Assembly (NCBI GenBank): GCA_036567205.1
Contig: DATCVA010000345.1
Span: forward strand, 1 to 17,189
Length of the DNA: 17,189 nucleotides
Direction of reading: 5' to 3'
Origin: DATCVA01 sp036567205
Lineage (GTDB): Bacteria > Pseudomonadota > Gammaproteobacteria > Burkholderiales > Burkholderiaceae_B
How positions within the stretch are numbered: the stretch's first letter is position 1; each line of letters opens with the position of its first letter. Under the pieces are notes generated by a model, which made no database searches, was not told the DNA's origin, and worked only from the letters and a program-made list of their open reading frames with translations. Below are positions 8,106 through 15,456 of this stretch, piece by piece. The translations under genes and the position numbers were made by a program.

Positions 8106-8414
8106 TAGTTGTTTCCTTTCAATATCACGAAGCCGCAAACCGCTTCCCTTAACAGGCCCACAAGCTATTCCAGATCCGGCGCCCGGACCAGAAAACTCGT
8201 AGCATCGCCAGCAAACTGCTCTTGTCTTGCCGTCGCTCTGTTTGTGGGTTGAAACAATTACAGCATCGCGGCAGTGATACGACAAACGAATAATTCAAAT
8301 AGATTGATTCTTATTTTTATATAAGTTATCGTGCAATTTGAACTCTCGATGCCGTCTTGCAACCTGAATACCCAATCTTCTGATCGTTTTTTGGAAGCTC
8401 ACGGTCTGTAAACC
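8106..8414. promoter_or_regulatory. Divergent control region of module A
   Basis: This 309-base gap separates the monooxygenase start from the LysR gene and holds no convincing gene. The part from 8281 to 8340 is clearly AT-richer than its surroundings and is the likely promoter zone. It contains GAATAATTC (8288-8296), the dyad CTTAT-N6-ATAAG (8310-8325) and, on the + strand, a weak promoter-like TTGATT, 17 bases, TATCGT. The rest, 8121-8280, gives a long leader for the monooxygenase mRNA in which I see no recognisable riboswitch. Confidence 0.5.
8310..8325. promoter_or_regulatory. Candidate LysR-type operator (T-N11-A dyad)
   Basis: CTTAT, six bases, ATAAG form a perfect 5-bp inverted repeat with the T-N11-A layout expected for LysR-type recognition sites. 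It sits about 90 bases before the lysR-type start and 205 before the monooxygenase start, in the AT-rich centre of the divergent region. This is assignment by pattern and position only. Confidence 0.45.
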
Positions 8415-9380
8415 ATGAATATTTCGCTTAGGCAATTGCGTGCATTTGTCGCCGTTGCAGAAAACCAAAGCTTCACCAAAGCAGCAAACGTCCTGCACTC
8501 AACTCAATCAGCATTGAGCGTGCTGGTCAAAGAGCTTGAAGAGGAAGTGGGCTTTCGTCTGCTAGATCGAACCACACGCCAGGTCGTACTGTCCGATTCC
8601 GGACTCGGCTTCTATCAAATGGCCCATAAGCTTCTTGAAGAGTTCCGCAGTGTTGTGCGAGAAGCATCGGATATCGCGATGCTTAATCGAGGAGTAGTCC
8701 GCGTCGGCGCAACGGAGGCGGCCGCATGCTCGTTGATTGTGCCTGCCATCGCTGCTTATCATCGCCTTAAACCTGGCATCGAAGTGCGCCTCATCATCAC
8801 GCTGGTGCCAACTATGTTCAATGCGCTTCGAAGCGGAGAAGTCGATTACATCATCGGTCCCCGCTTTCTTCAGGACGGCGAATTCGACCAGACCGTACAA
8901 TTTGAGCCTTTGTTAAGTAGCCCTCTAAGAGTATGGCTTCCGCCAGGCCATAGCCTTACACGAAAAAAAGAAGTTCATTGGGAGCAATTGCTGAAGCAAG
9001 ATCTGGTAATCTCGGCCGTGGATTTTTCTAACCGGTTAATGCCCACAGTAAGGCGCCATTTGGGCGATACGGTTGTAGATCAGTTGCTGTCAGAATCAAG
9101 TTCGACACGCCGCAAGGTTTCCAATATCACTGCAGGCCTTAGCATGGTGAAGGCCGGGCTGGGGGTAACCTTTTCAGCGGAGTATATTCGGCCACTAGCT
9201 GAAGCTTTCGGCTTGAAAGGGCGTCCTCTGGTAGACCCGGACTTAGACCGGCTCATTGCCTTGTACTCACGTCGAAACCGCACGCTTTCACCAGCAGCAG
9301 CCAATTTTTCGGAGTTCTTCCGAGGTTATCTGAGCGATGCAGGGCTATCCATTGATCCCCCTGGTTTGGCCCGACCATAA
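8415..9380 (+). CDS. LysR-family transcriptional regulator of module A
   Basis: A 321-residue LysR-type regulator. Residues 1-60 form the winged helix-turn-helix: MNISLRQLRAFVAVAENQSF, then TKAANVLHSTQSALSVLVKE and LEEEVGFRLLDRTTR are textbook LTTR features. Residues 90-300 form the effector-binding domain, which starts RVGATEAAACSLIVPAIAAY. The gene is divergent from the monooxygenase operon, so it probably controls that operon in response to its aromatic substrate or an intermediate; this is inference from position. No clear Shine-Dalgarno precedes ATG 8415, but an upstream start would not fit the family N-terminus. It ends 67 bases before a strong hairpin and converges on the YciI-like gene. 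Confidence 0.92.
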   Translation: MNISLRQLRAFVAVAENQSFTKAANVLHSTQSALSVLVKELEEEVGFRLLDRTTRQVVLSDSGLGFYQMAHKLLEEFRSVVREASDIAMLNRGVVRVGATEAAACSLIVPAIAAYHRLKPGIEVRLIITLVPTMFNALRSGEVDYIIGPRFLQDGEFDQTVQFEPLLSSPLRVWLPPGHSLTRKKEVHWEQLLKQDLVISAVDFSNRLMPTVRRHLGDTVVDQLLSESSSTRRKVSNITAGLSMVKAGLGVTFSAEYIRPLAEAFGLKGRPLVDPDLDRLIALYSRRNRTLSPAAANFSEFFRGYLSDAGLSIDPPGLARP

Positions 9381-9447
9381 TTAGCGCCGACCAAAAATAG
9401 CAGGCCCATATCCGGCCCACAGCAGCGGGCCGGCGCCACCCCATGAA

Positions 9448-9488
9448 CCAGGCTGGCAGTCGCATAGCGAGGGCGACTGCCAGCCTGG
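9448..9488. terminator. 16-bp perfect hairpin between convergent genes
   Basis: CCAGGCTGGCAGTCGC, a 9-base loop (9464-9472) and GCGACTGCCAGCCTGG form a perfect 16-bp stem in the gap between the LysR gene and the YciI-like gene, which converge. No T-run follows on either strand, so it is not a classical intrinsic terminator. Its position and stability suggest a bidirectional transcription barrier or mRNA 3'-end protector. Confidence 0.6.
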
Positions 9489-9496
9489 TGACGCGC

Positions 9497-9796
9497 TTAG
9501 ATATAACACTCCCCGTCAAGGTAGGCCTTGCGCCATCGCGTAATGATCACGCGCTCGAACAAATTCCCGTCCTTGTGAAAAGGATCAGCGTCAATTAAGG
9601 CCTGGGCCTCTTCACGCGTGTCGACATCCACTAGATAAATACCTCCTCCAGCGTCAGTGCCATCATCGAGCAATTTGGCACCGCAAGCTAGAAGCAGTTT
9701 TTTGTTCTGTTCCAGAAAAACAAGATGGGCCTGCCGATGCGCCTGCCGCACGGCTTGATGGTCTTTTTTGTCGAAGGTCTCAATAAGATAAGGCAC
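9497..9796 (-). CDS. YciI-like domain protein
   Basis: A 99-residue protein with a YCII-type ferredoxin-like fold. It begins (M)PYLIETFDKKDHQAVRQAHR, then has HLVFLEQ and, near the C-terminus, DADPFHKDGNLFERVIITRW; the His of the first helix and the Asp of DPF are the pair thought to be important in this family. I place the start at GTG 9796, which has the ribosome site AGGAA seven bases upstream. The longer open frame to 9943 lies within the cyclase gene and adds nothing family-like. It follows the cyclase by 20 bases, so the two are co-transcribed. YciI-like proteins occur as small accessory enzymes in catabolic operons and resemble muconolactone isomerase in fold; the reaction here is not known. 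Confidence 0.82.
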   Translation of the reverse strand: MPYLIETFDKKDHQAVRQAHRQAHLVFLEQNKKLLLACGAKLLDDGTDAGGGIYLVDVDTREEAQALIDADPFHKDGNLFERVIITRWRKAYLDGECYI

Positions 9797-9816
9797 GTTA
9801 CGATTCCTGTTGATAA

Positions 9817-10863
9817 CTAAACGGTAGCGATAGGGGTGACCGGTGAACCCACGGCCCCCGGCAGGCGCAAGGGCGGCGCTGTCAGAAAGAAACGCGACCG
9901 TTTGTTTTGACGTAACCAGGACGCCAGCTCGGTCAAATACCACAGTTCAGCCAGCGGCAACCCCAGCTTGAACATGCAGTGGTGATGCAGCGGCAAAACA
10001 GCGCAACATGCATTGGGCAAGCAGGCCGGATGAACCTCGACCGCATAGTTGTCCGCGGCAATCGCAGCAATGCCCGAATCCGTAATCCATTGATGTAGCT
10101 TTTCGTCGGTACCGTCTAGTGCGGCGCACATATTATGGGCTTTTTCAGGGTCTGGCTTGCGGTTCATTTCAAGCAGGCATTGTGCAAACTCTGTGTGCAG
10201 CACCAGCATGTCGCCCGATTCAATTTCCACATTATCTTTTTCCATGACGCGCATTAGATCGTCATAGTTGACCGCCTTGGCCTCACGGCCGAAATGCGCC
10301 GCCAAATCAACCATGACAGCGCGCCCTTGCATGCCCTTGACCGCCAGCGGTGTAATGTCCAACGCCTTGGCATTCGATTGTTTCAAACCCGTAAGCGACT
10401 CTTTGAACCCATTGTGCTCGTCGTAATCCATCAGGCCTTCGATATCTTTATTGGGTTTAAAGCCGTTGTAATAAACCCGCTCGGCGTGCCCGTCGCCGTC
10501 GGCGTCAAACAGCGCCCCCACATGACCCAGTGCATCCCACTGCGTTGAGTACTGCAGGCTTAGCGTAACTTTATCGTCGCTTAGTACATCGACGGCCCCC
10601 GGATTAAAGCGCCCCAAAGGAAAGTTGGTGTAAAGCATGCCCTCGCGCTCGGTCGGAGTAATGACCGGAGGATGACGCCGAACGTTCAGCACGTTGCCAC
10701 CCGGAAAGTCCAGCGGCAATGATAGGCAAAAGGAGCGGCCTTCAATAATTTCCCGGGCGCCCTGCTTGACCTTTTCCGGCGTCAAAAGATTCAGCCGACC
10801 TAACTGGTCGTCCGGCCCATAGTCACCCCAATTAGATCCTTCGGGCCGTTGATTCCAGCGCAT
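9817..10863 (-). CDS. Cyclase-family metal-dependent hydrolase
   Basis: A 348-residue protein of the cyclase family (PF04199), which includes kynurenine formamidase and isatin hydrolase and opens amide, lactam or lactone bonds using a divalent metal. The N-terminus, SNWGDYGPDDQLGRLNLLTP, is typical of the longer bacterial branch. The metal motif, normally HxDxxxH, here reads QWDALGH (Q108, D110, H114), so the first His is replaced by Gln, a substitution I believe is characteristic of this branch. The C-terminal part has EVHPACLPNACCAVLPLHHH, also family-like. The start ATG has a strong AGGAG ribosome site. It is divergent from an IclR-type gene and followed by a YciI-like gene. The substrate is unknown; hydrolysis of a cyclic or amide intermediate is an inference from the family. 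Confidence 0.84.
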   Translation of the reverse strand: MRWNQRPEGSNWGDYGPDDQLGRLNLLTPEKVKQGAREIIEGRSFCLSLPLDFPGGNVLNVRRHPPVITPTEREGMLYTNFPLGRFNPGAVDVLSDDKVTLSLQYSTQWDALGHVGALFDADGDGHAERVYYNGFKPNKDIEGLMDYDEHNGFKESLTGLKQSNAKALDITPLAVKGMQGRAVMVDLAAHFGREAKAVNYDDLMRVMEKDNVEIESGDMLVLHTEFAQCLLEMNRKPDPEKAHNMCAALDGTDEKLHQWITDSGIAAIAADNYAVEVHPACLPNACCAVLPLHHHCMFKLGLPLAELWYLTELASWLRQNKRSRFFLTAPPLRLPGAVGSPVTPIATV

Positions 10864-10941
10864 AATTTCTCCTGTTATTCCAATAATGCGGGCGATGTCC
10901 CTTGAGTTTCATCGCCTGTTCAGTGTGTATTTGCAACTCAA

Positions 10942-10960
10942 TATTATCTCATATAGAATA
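10942..10960. promoter_or_regulatory. Imperfect dyad before the module B IclR gene
   Basis: A 19-base AT-rich imperfect palindrome, TATTxTxT-N3-AxAxAATA, lies between the divergent cyclase and IclR-type genes and ends nine bases before the IclR ATG. The size and position suit an autoregulatory IclR-type operator, but only six of nine base pairs match. Confidence 0.35.
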
Positions 10961-10968
10961 ACTTTATC

Positions 10969-11727
10969 ATGGATGTGAAAACTGCCTCTCGCGTATTTGA
11001 AGTCTTAAACCTCTTTGCCGAGGTGAAAAAACCACTGATTTACAGTGATATCTCGCGTCGCCTGGACATTCCCTTGTCCAGTTGCCATGCCTTGTTAAAG
11101 ACCATGGTTTCACATGGCTATCTTTACGCGCCAGGCATTCGCGCCGGTTATTACCCAACACAGCGATTACTGCATGTAGCGCAGGCGATCTGCAGCATGG
11201 ACCCGCTAATAAGCCTGTTCAATCCCCTGTTGGTTACCTTGCGCGACATCACTCGCGAAACAGCAGTTCTGGCCAAGCTGGCCGGCGATCAGGTTGTTTA
11301 CTTAAGCGTCGTGGAGTCAAACCAGACCATACGCTACAGCCACGAACCCGGCGGCTTCAAATTCCTGCATGCAACCGCCTCGGGCAAAGCCTTACTGGGG
11401 GCGCTTGCACCGGCAACACGCAAGAAAATGCTTAACCGTTATAAAAATTGGGAAAAAATTACCGAACACACAACAGTGGACCACGGTGCCCTCGAGGCCG
11501 ACATTCTTGAAGGGCAGGCGCGCGGCTGGCAACGCTCTTATGGCGAGAACGTCGACGATGTCATGGCTGTTGCCAAGGGGTTCATGCTGAACGACGAGGC
11601 TTTTTGCTTCGTGATCGCAGGGCCGTTGACCCGAGTCAAACGCAACGAACAGGCCATTGCCGAAGCAATCGATGAAGTACAACGGCAAATTCCCCCTGAA
11701 CTGCTCATGCCTCTGAAAAGCAAATAA
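10969..11727 (+). CDS. IclR-family transcriptional regulator (module B)
   Basis: A 252-residue IclR-type regulator. The N-terminal winged helix covers roughly residues 1-65 (TASRVFEVLNLFAEV, then SDISRRLDIPLSSCHALLKT). The effector domain follows, with the typical VVYLSVVES strand, a GGFKFLHATASGKALLGALAP segment split by the usual 'ATASGKALLA'-like motif, and RGW before the last strand pair. ATG 10969 has no clear Shine-Dalgarno, so translation may be weak or leaderless. It is divergent from the cyclase operon, with a dyad just upstream, and followed by a Bug gene 108 bases on. It probably regulates both; the effector may be the pathway's acid. The family call is secure; the regulon is inferred. 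Confidence 0.9.
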   Translation: MDVKTASRVFEVLNLFAEVKKPLIYSDISRRLDIPLSSCHALLKTMVSHGYLYAPGIRAGYYPTQRLLHVAQAICSMDPLISLFNPLLVTLRDITRETAVLAKLAGDQVVYLSVVESNQTIRYSHEPGGFKFLHATASGKALLGALAPATRKKMLNRYKNWEKITEHTTVDHGALEADILEGQARGWQRSYGENVDDVMAVAKGFMLNDEAFCFVIAGPLTRVKRNEQAIAEAIDEVQRQIPPELLMPLKSK

Positions 11728-11835
11728 CGCCGCATTGGGCCAGGCATGCAAAAAACCAGGCTGTCAATGCAACTATTCATCCATAACAACCTTTTTTAGA
11801 ACCGTTTTATTAAACCGTAGTAAAGAGAGCAAACT

Positions 11836-12816
11836 ATGAAAAGAATCACCAAAACCTTGGCCTACTCGCTGATGGGCGCGGGCATGATGCTAAGCGCGAC
11901 GGCCTCGGCATCGACTCCTTACCCGGAAAAAGCCGTACGAGTCGTTTTGCCGTTTGCAGCAGGCGGCCCCACCGACGCCATTGGCCGAGTGGTCGCCACT
12001 CAAATGGGCAAAGAACTTGGGAAGCCGCTGGTTATTGAAACCAAACCAGGTGCCAGCGGCACCGTTGGCGCGGGTGACGTTGCGCGTGCAAAACCCGATG
12101 GCTACACCCTGCTGATGAATGCATCGGTGCAAGTCATTTATCCAGGCCAGTTCGCAAAACTGAATTTCGACCCAATGGGGGACTTCACTCCCATCGGCGT
12201 ATTGGGCACCGTACCCATGGTTGCCGTGATACCGTCCAATTCCAAATTCAAGACCTTCAAGGAATTGGTTGATCATGCCAAGGCTAATCCCGACGATATT
12301 TCCTTCGCGTCGCCCGGCAAGGCTACCCTTCCCCATCTTGTTGGCGAGTTTGTGAATCTGGAAGCTAAAACCAAAATGGTGCACATTGGATACCGCGGAA
12401 CCGCGCCGGCGCTAACCGATGTCGCAGGCGGCCATGTCGATTTGTTCTATGCACCGCTTGCCCCGGCATTGCCGTTGATTCAAAGCGGAAGGCTGATCCC
12501 TGTGGCCGTTTCGACACAAAAACGCATTCCCCAGTTGCCTGAAGTGCCGACCATTGCCGAATCCTTAAATCTCAAAGAGTTCGATGTAGTGACCTGGTAC
12601 GGTATGTGGGCGCCCAAGGGAACACCGGCCGAAATCATCACCAAGCTGAACAAGGCCATGGTCAATGCATCGAAAGCGCCCGAAGTAGCCGTGGTGCTTG
12701 ATGGTCAAGGCACCACCCCCAGCAATATGGATGCCGAACAAACCGCCGTCTTCGCGCAAGCCGAAAACGTGAAATGGCTGCAGGTCATGAAAGACGCCAA
12801 CATCCAGCCTGATTAA
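11836..12816 (+). CDS. Bug/TctC-type periplasmic solute-binding protein (module B)
   Basis: A 326-residue tripartite tricarboxylate transporter-type binding protein. MKRITKTLAYSLMGAGMMLS starts a Sec signal peptide with probable cleavage after ASA (residue 25). The mature protein opens YPEKAVRVVLPFAAGGPTDA, with the conserved Asp of the ligand loop, and continues with KPGASGTVGAGDVARAKPDG, the Bug signature, and later the GYRGTAPALTDVAGGHVDL segment. The C-terminus, FAQAENVKWLQVMKDANIQP, is the standard end. The ribosome site AAAGAGAG precedes the ATG. It follows the IclR gene by 108 bases and ends before a strong terminator. No membrane subunits are nearby. The ligand is likely a carboxylate processed by module B, which is inference. 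Confidence 0.92.
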   Translation: MKRITKTLAYSLMGAGMMLSATASASTPYPEKAVRVVLPFAAGGPTDAIGRVVATQMGKELGKPLVIETKPGASGTVGAGDVARAKPDGYTLLMNASVQVIYPGQFAKLNFDPMGDFTPIGVLGTVPMVAVIPSNSKFKTFKELVDHAKANPDDISFASPGKATLPHLVGEFVNLEAKTKMVHIGYRGTAPALTDVAGGHVDLFYAPLAPALPLIQSGRLIPVAVSTQKRIPQLPEVPTIAESLNLKEFDVVTWYGMWAPKGTPAEIITKLNKAMVNASKAPEVAVVLDGQGTTPSNMDAEQTAVFAQAENVKWLQVMKDANIQPD

Positions 12817-12884
12817 GTTTTAATACCCAGCAGCATCCGCTTGTTCTTTCAATCAGGACAGGGACTTTGCAAGGTCTGATGGTC

Positions 12885-12919
12885 ATGCCCTGTAAACTAG
12901 ATGTTTACAGGGCATTTTT
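12885..12919 (+). terminator. Rho-independent terminator after the module B Bug gene
   Basis: ATGCCCTGTAAAC, a five-base loop TAGAT and GTTTACAGGGCAT form a perfect 13-bp stem (12885-12915), ending in a run of five T (12915-12919). It lies 68 bases after the Bug stop codon and is a classical intrinsic terminator on the + strand. Confidence 0.92.
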
Positions 12920-12974
12920 ACATTCGGAGTCTGTGACTAAATGAAGATCCGTAAGGCTCGACATTTAACAGGTA

Positions 12975-13235
12975 TCAGGACAAAGGGGCCGTTGCCCGCT
13001 CCAGTTTTGTTATCCAGGAAATAGCTTCCTCACGAGTCGTGCCGCACATCTCGACCGAGGGCTGCAATCCGGCACAACAAGACGGACGCCCGGGCTGACC
13101 AAAAATCCGGCACCGGTTGTCATCCGCCAGCTGAATACACCGCACACCCGCAGGTTTGCCATCAGGCATTCCGGGGATAGAGCTGGAGATCGACGGAGCT
13201 ATGCAACAGGCACCGCAATTGGGACGGCATTCCAT
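12975..13235 (-). CDS. YkgJ-family cysteine-cluster protein
   Basis: An 86-residue cytoplasmic protein rich in cysteine: nine Cys at residues 3, 7, 10, 11, 33, 42, 53, 54 and 64. The pattern C-x3-C-x2-CC at the N-terminus, the middle [16 protein letters not shown] and then RPSCC match the YkgJ/CxxCxxCC family (PF03692), which is thought to bind zinc or iron-sulfur; the function is unknown. The length is normal for the short betaproteobacterial form. ATG 13235 has AAGAG seven bases upstream. It lies about 100 bases after the PhnA-like gene on the same strand, and a 7-bp inverted repeat (13295-13321) occupies part of that gap. Confidence 0.88.
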   Translation of the reverse strand: MECRPNCGACCIAPSISSSIPGMPDGKPAGVRCIQLADDNRCRIFGQPGRPSCCAGLQPSVEMCGTTREEAISWITKLERATAPLS

Positions 13236-13294
13236 ATATCTGCTCTTTTAGTGGCAATGGCCATACCTGGCTTCGTGCCGGCACATGCCGAAAG

Positions 13295-13321
13295 CCGATT
13301 CGCTATCCATCAATGAATCGG
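13295..13321. repeat. 7-bp inverted repeat downstream of the phnA-like gene
   Basis: CCGATTC, 13 bases, then GAATCGG lie just past the stop of the phnA-like gene (minus strand). A nearby perfect GTGCCGGCAC palindrome occurs about 20 bases on. The pair could act as a weak terminator on the minus strand, but there is no T-run. Confidence 0.3.
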
Positions 13322-13334
13322 ATCAGAAAAAAGC

Positions 13335-13676
13335 TTACGCCTTTTTCAGGAAACAAGCTTTCAGCATGTAGCTTACGCCGTCGATTTTGCAATCGACCTC
13401 GTGGTCGCCCGAGACCAGGCGTATGCTTTTGACCTTGGTGCCTTTTTTGAGCGATGTGGACGAACCCTTGACTTTAAGATCTTTGATCAGAATAACCGCG
13501 TCGCCATCGGCAAGGGGATTGCCGTTGCTATCTTTAATTACGGCCGCCTCGTCGTCCCCGTCGTCGTGCGCTTCAACCGCGGGCCACTCGTAGGCACAAT
13601 CGGCGCACACGTAGTTACCCCCATCCTGATAGGTATTTTCCAGAGTGCACTGAGGACAAGAAGGTAAAATTGACAT
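13335..13676 (-). CDS. phnA: PhnA/YjdM zinc-ribbon protein
   Basis: A 113-residue protein matching the PhnA (YjdM) family; the E. coli member is about the same size. The N-terminal zinc ribbon has C7-x2-C10 (LPSCPQC) and C24-x2-C27 ([10 protein letters not shown]). The C-terminal small beta domain begins near [20 protein letters not shown] and has KDLKVKGSS and [12 protein letters not shown]. Despite its name it is not the phosphonoacetate hydrolase, and its function remains unclear. I chose ATG 13676 over a TTG at 13691 because it gives the family N-terminus and length. The Shine-Dalgarno is weak (AGAG). It is divergent from the spermidine-synthase-like gene; 103 bases separate the starts. 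Confidence 0.92.
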   Translation of the reverse strand: MSILPSCPQCTLENTYQDGGNYVCADCAYEWPAVEAHDDGDDEAAVIKDSNGNPLADGDAVILIKDLKVKGSSTSLKKGTKVKSIRLVSGDHEVDCKIDGVSYMLKACFLKKA

Positions 13677-13779
13677 AGCTCTAAATCTCAATCATCGAGG
13701 CGTTTATCCATGTGCATGGCGCCGCTTTCAAAATCCTGTTAAACAACTGACCAGTATAGCCTACCCCCTCGGCGCAACC

Positions 13780-14514
13780 ATGACCCACTACCCTCCCGTT
13801 ACTACCTCCGAACACAAAGGCCTTCGCCATCTGCATATTGGCAGCCCGTGGATACAAGGTTCGATGCGGCTTGGTAAGCCGGATGCGCTCGAGCTTGAAT
13901 ATGTTCAACAAATGATGATGTGGCTGCTGTTTGACAGGCAACCTCGCCATATCGTACAGCTAGGGCTTGGCGCGGGCTCACTTGCAAAGTTCTGCTACAA
14001 AAATTGTCCGCAGTCTCGCGTAACAGCCGTTGAAATTAATCCCCAGGTGATTGCCGTCTGCGCATCAATGTTTGCCTTGCCTCCCAACGATGAACGGCTT
14101 AATGTCATTGAAATGGATGCCCTGGATTTTGTGATGAGTCCCTCCAACCATGGAATTGCCGATATTCTTCAGGTTGACCTGTATGACGACAATGTACGCG
14201 GGCCGGCGCTGAATTCGTCCGAGTTCTATCAAGCCTGCGCCAACTGCCTGACGCCAGAAGGCATCATGACGACAAATCTGTTTTGCGATTATGGAGATTA
14301 TGGCAAAAACCTCGAAGCCATGGTGAAAGCATTTGGGGCAGTCGTCTGGCTGCCCCCGGTACATGACGGCAACGTAGTGATCATCGCCTTCAAGCATGCG
14401 CCACAAGTCGACTTCAGCTCTCTGTACGAGCGCGCGGCAGAAATCCGGACTAGCCTTCAATTACCGGCCGAATCCTGGGTAGATGGTTTGCAAACCTGGA
14501 TGCAAGACGACTAA
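13780..14514 (+). CDS. Spermidine synthase-like (PABS/SAM-fold) protein
   Basis: A 244-residue Rossmann-fold protein related to polyamine aminopropyltransferases (SpeE). The nucleotide-binding glycine loop is HIVQLGLGAGSLAKF (about residues 57-71). The acidic residue at the end of strand two is E85 in VEINP, D113 in MDALDF follows, and D133 in QVDLYDD occupies the place of the catalytic Asp region. The usual SpeE D-S-T/S-D-P segment is not present, and the N-terminal beta-hairpin domain is very short, so true spermidine synthesis is doubtful; the databases commonly name such proteins 'spermidine synthase' by homology. A SAM-dependent methyltransferase or aminopropyltransferase of unknown substrate is the careful call. 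It converges with the IclR gene at 14597, with no visible terminator between. Confidence 0.78.
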   Translation: MTHYPPVTTSEHKGLRHLHIGSPWIQGSMRLGKPDALELEYVQQMMMWLLFDRQPRHIVQLGLGAGSLAKFCYKNCPQSRVTAVEINPQVIAVCASMFALPPNDERLNVIEMDALDFVMSPSNHGIADILQVDLYDDNVRGPALNSSEFYQACANCLTPEGIMTTNLFCDYGDYGKNLEAMVKAFGAVVWLPPVHDGNVVIIAFKHAPQVDFSSLYERAAEIRTSLQLPAESWVDGLQTWMQDD

Positions 14515-14596
14515 CGCCATTTGCTGCATCGATCGTGAGCTGTGCCGGCTTCCCCCGTCTTCGTGTTTACAATTGATTTGGAAATGGAATAAGGAA

Positions 14597-15400
14597 CTAA
14601 TGAGCGCCATGCCAGGAAGAACTTAGGGCATTGCCTATTTCCTGTGCAAGCTGCAACAAAGGTGCGCTTAGTTGCGCGGCAACACTGTCTGGTGCTGCCT
14701 GCGTTGCCACACTGACGTTTAAAACATAAACCGGGCTCTGCTTTACGATGATGGGCGTGGCCAGTGCCACCACTTCAGGTTGCCACGACGCAACGCAATA
14801 GCCGCGTTGGTGCACGCTATTAATTGACTGCTCGATTTGCTGCTGCAACTCTTGCCACCCTGATCGCCGGCGAGCTTTGAAATGCGCCATAAGCTCGTTT
14901 CGGTCCAGCTGTGCAGCCACGGCCAGGTAAGCGCAGCCCAACGACGTCAATTCGATAGGCACACGCTGCCCAGCCACGACGTTGCGCAAAGAAATCTTTT
15001 TGTTGTAGCGCACCGACTCCAAATAGACCATTTCGTCGCCATCGACTGTTGCGAGCCCCACATTAATTTTCAGCGTTTCCGCCAGGCTACGCATTCTGGG
15101 CGCTGCAACCTGAAGCACCGGAGAACCCGAACGCATTGCGTGCGCAAGGCTAAGAACGGGCGTAGCCAAACGATAAGCCCTCTGGCGCTGATCATGCTCC
15201 AGCAAGCCTGTTCTGACAAGAGTCTGAGTCAGGCGGCTGACGGTTGCAGGAGGCAGCCCTGTGCGCTCTGCCAGATCGCTATTGCCCAACAGATCAGCAC
15301 CAGGACGGAAAGCGCGCAAAATTAGAATCCCACGCTCCAGGGAACGATTTTGCGATGGCTTCTGCAACCTGGTTTGTAGCTCTTTACTTGCTTTCATCAT
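14597..15400 (-). CDS. IclR-family transcriptional regulator (module C)
   Basis: A roughly 267-residue IclR-type regulator. After a 20-residue polar leader comes the winged helix: NRSLERGILILRAFRPG, then NSDLAERTGLPPATVSRLTQ. The effector domain has MVYLESVRYNKK and the conserved ELTSLGCAYLAVA and RGYCVASWQ segments. I favour ATG 15400, preceded by GGGGA at a good distance, or the adjacent ATG 15397. The frame stays open to a GTG at 15427, but that codon lies inside a perfect palindrome that looks like the operator. Divergent from the crotonase gene, so it likely controls module C and itself. In the family, effectors are small acids or acyl compounds; this one's is unknown. Confidence 0.88.
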   Translation of the reverse strand: MMKASKELQTRLQKPSQNRSLERGILILRAFRPGADLLGNSDLAERTGLPPATVSRLTQTLVRTGLLEHDQRQRAYRLATPVLSLAHAMRSGSPVLQVAAPRMRSLAETLKINVGLATVDGDEMVYLESVRYNKKISLRNVVAGQRVPIELTSLGCAYLAVAAQLDRNELMAHFKARRRSGWQELQQQIEQSINSVHQRGYCVASWQPEVVALATPIIVKQSPVYVLNVSVATQAAPDSVAAQLSAPLLQLAQEIGNALSSSWHGAH

Positions 15401-15419
15401 GTCTTGTCCCCGCGCACTT

Positions 15420-15438
15420 AATTCCACCTGTTGGAATT
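15420..15438. promoter_or_regulatory. Perfect palindrome, candidate IclR operator
   Basis: AATTCCA, five bases CCTGT, then TGGAATT form a perfect 7-bp-arm inverted repeat ending 19 bases before the IclR ATG at 15400. The half-site TGGAATT resembles the TGGAAAT half of the published E. coli IclR box, as I recall it, although the arm spacing differs. It would suit autoregulation. Confidence 0.55.
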
Positions 15439-15456
15439 CTATGCGTGCACAGACGA

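Noticed and set aside
8106..8285. Sixty-codon N-terminal extension of the monooxygenase from ATG 8285
   Set aside because: It has no family resemblance, lacks a clear ribosome site, covers most of the divergent control region, and GTG 8105 has a good Shine-Dalgarno right before the FAD motif.
9797..9943. Longer YciI-like frame starting inside the cyclase gene
   Set aside because: The extra residues are the out-of-frame cyclase 3' end; GTG 9796 has a proper ribosome site and gives the family N-terminus.
14882..15325. 147-codon open frame on the + strand within the module C IclR gene
   Set aside because: Antisense shadow of a clear IclR-type gene, with a composition rich in His, Arg, Cys and Gln as is usual for such shadows.
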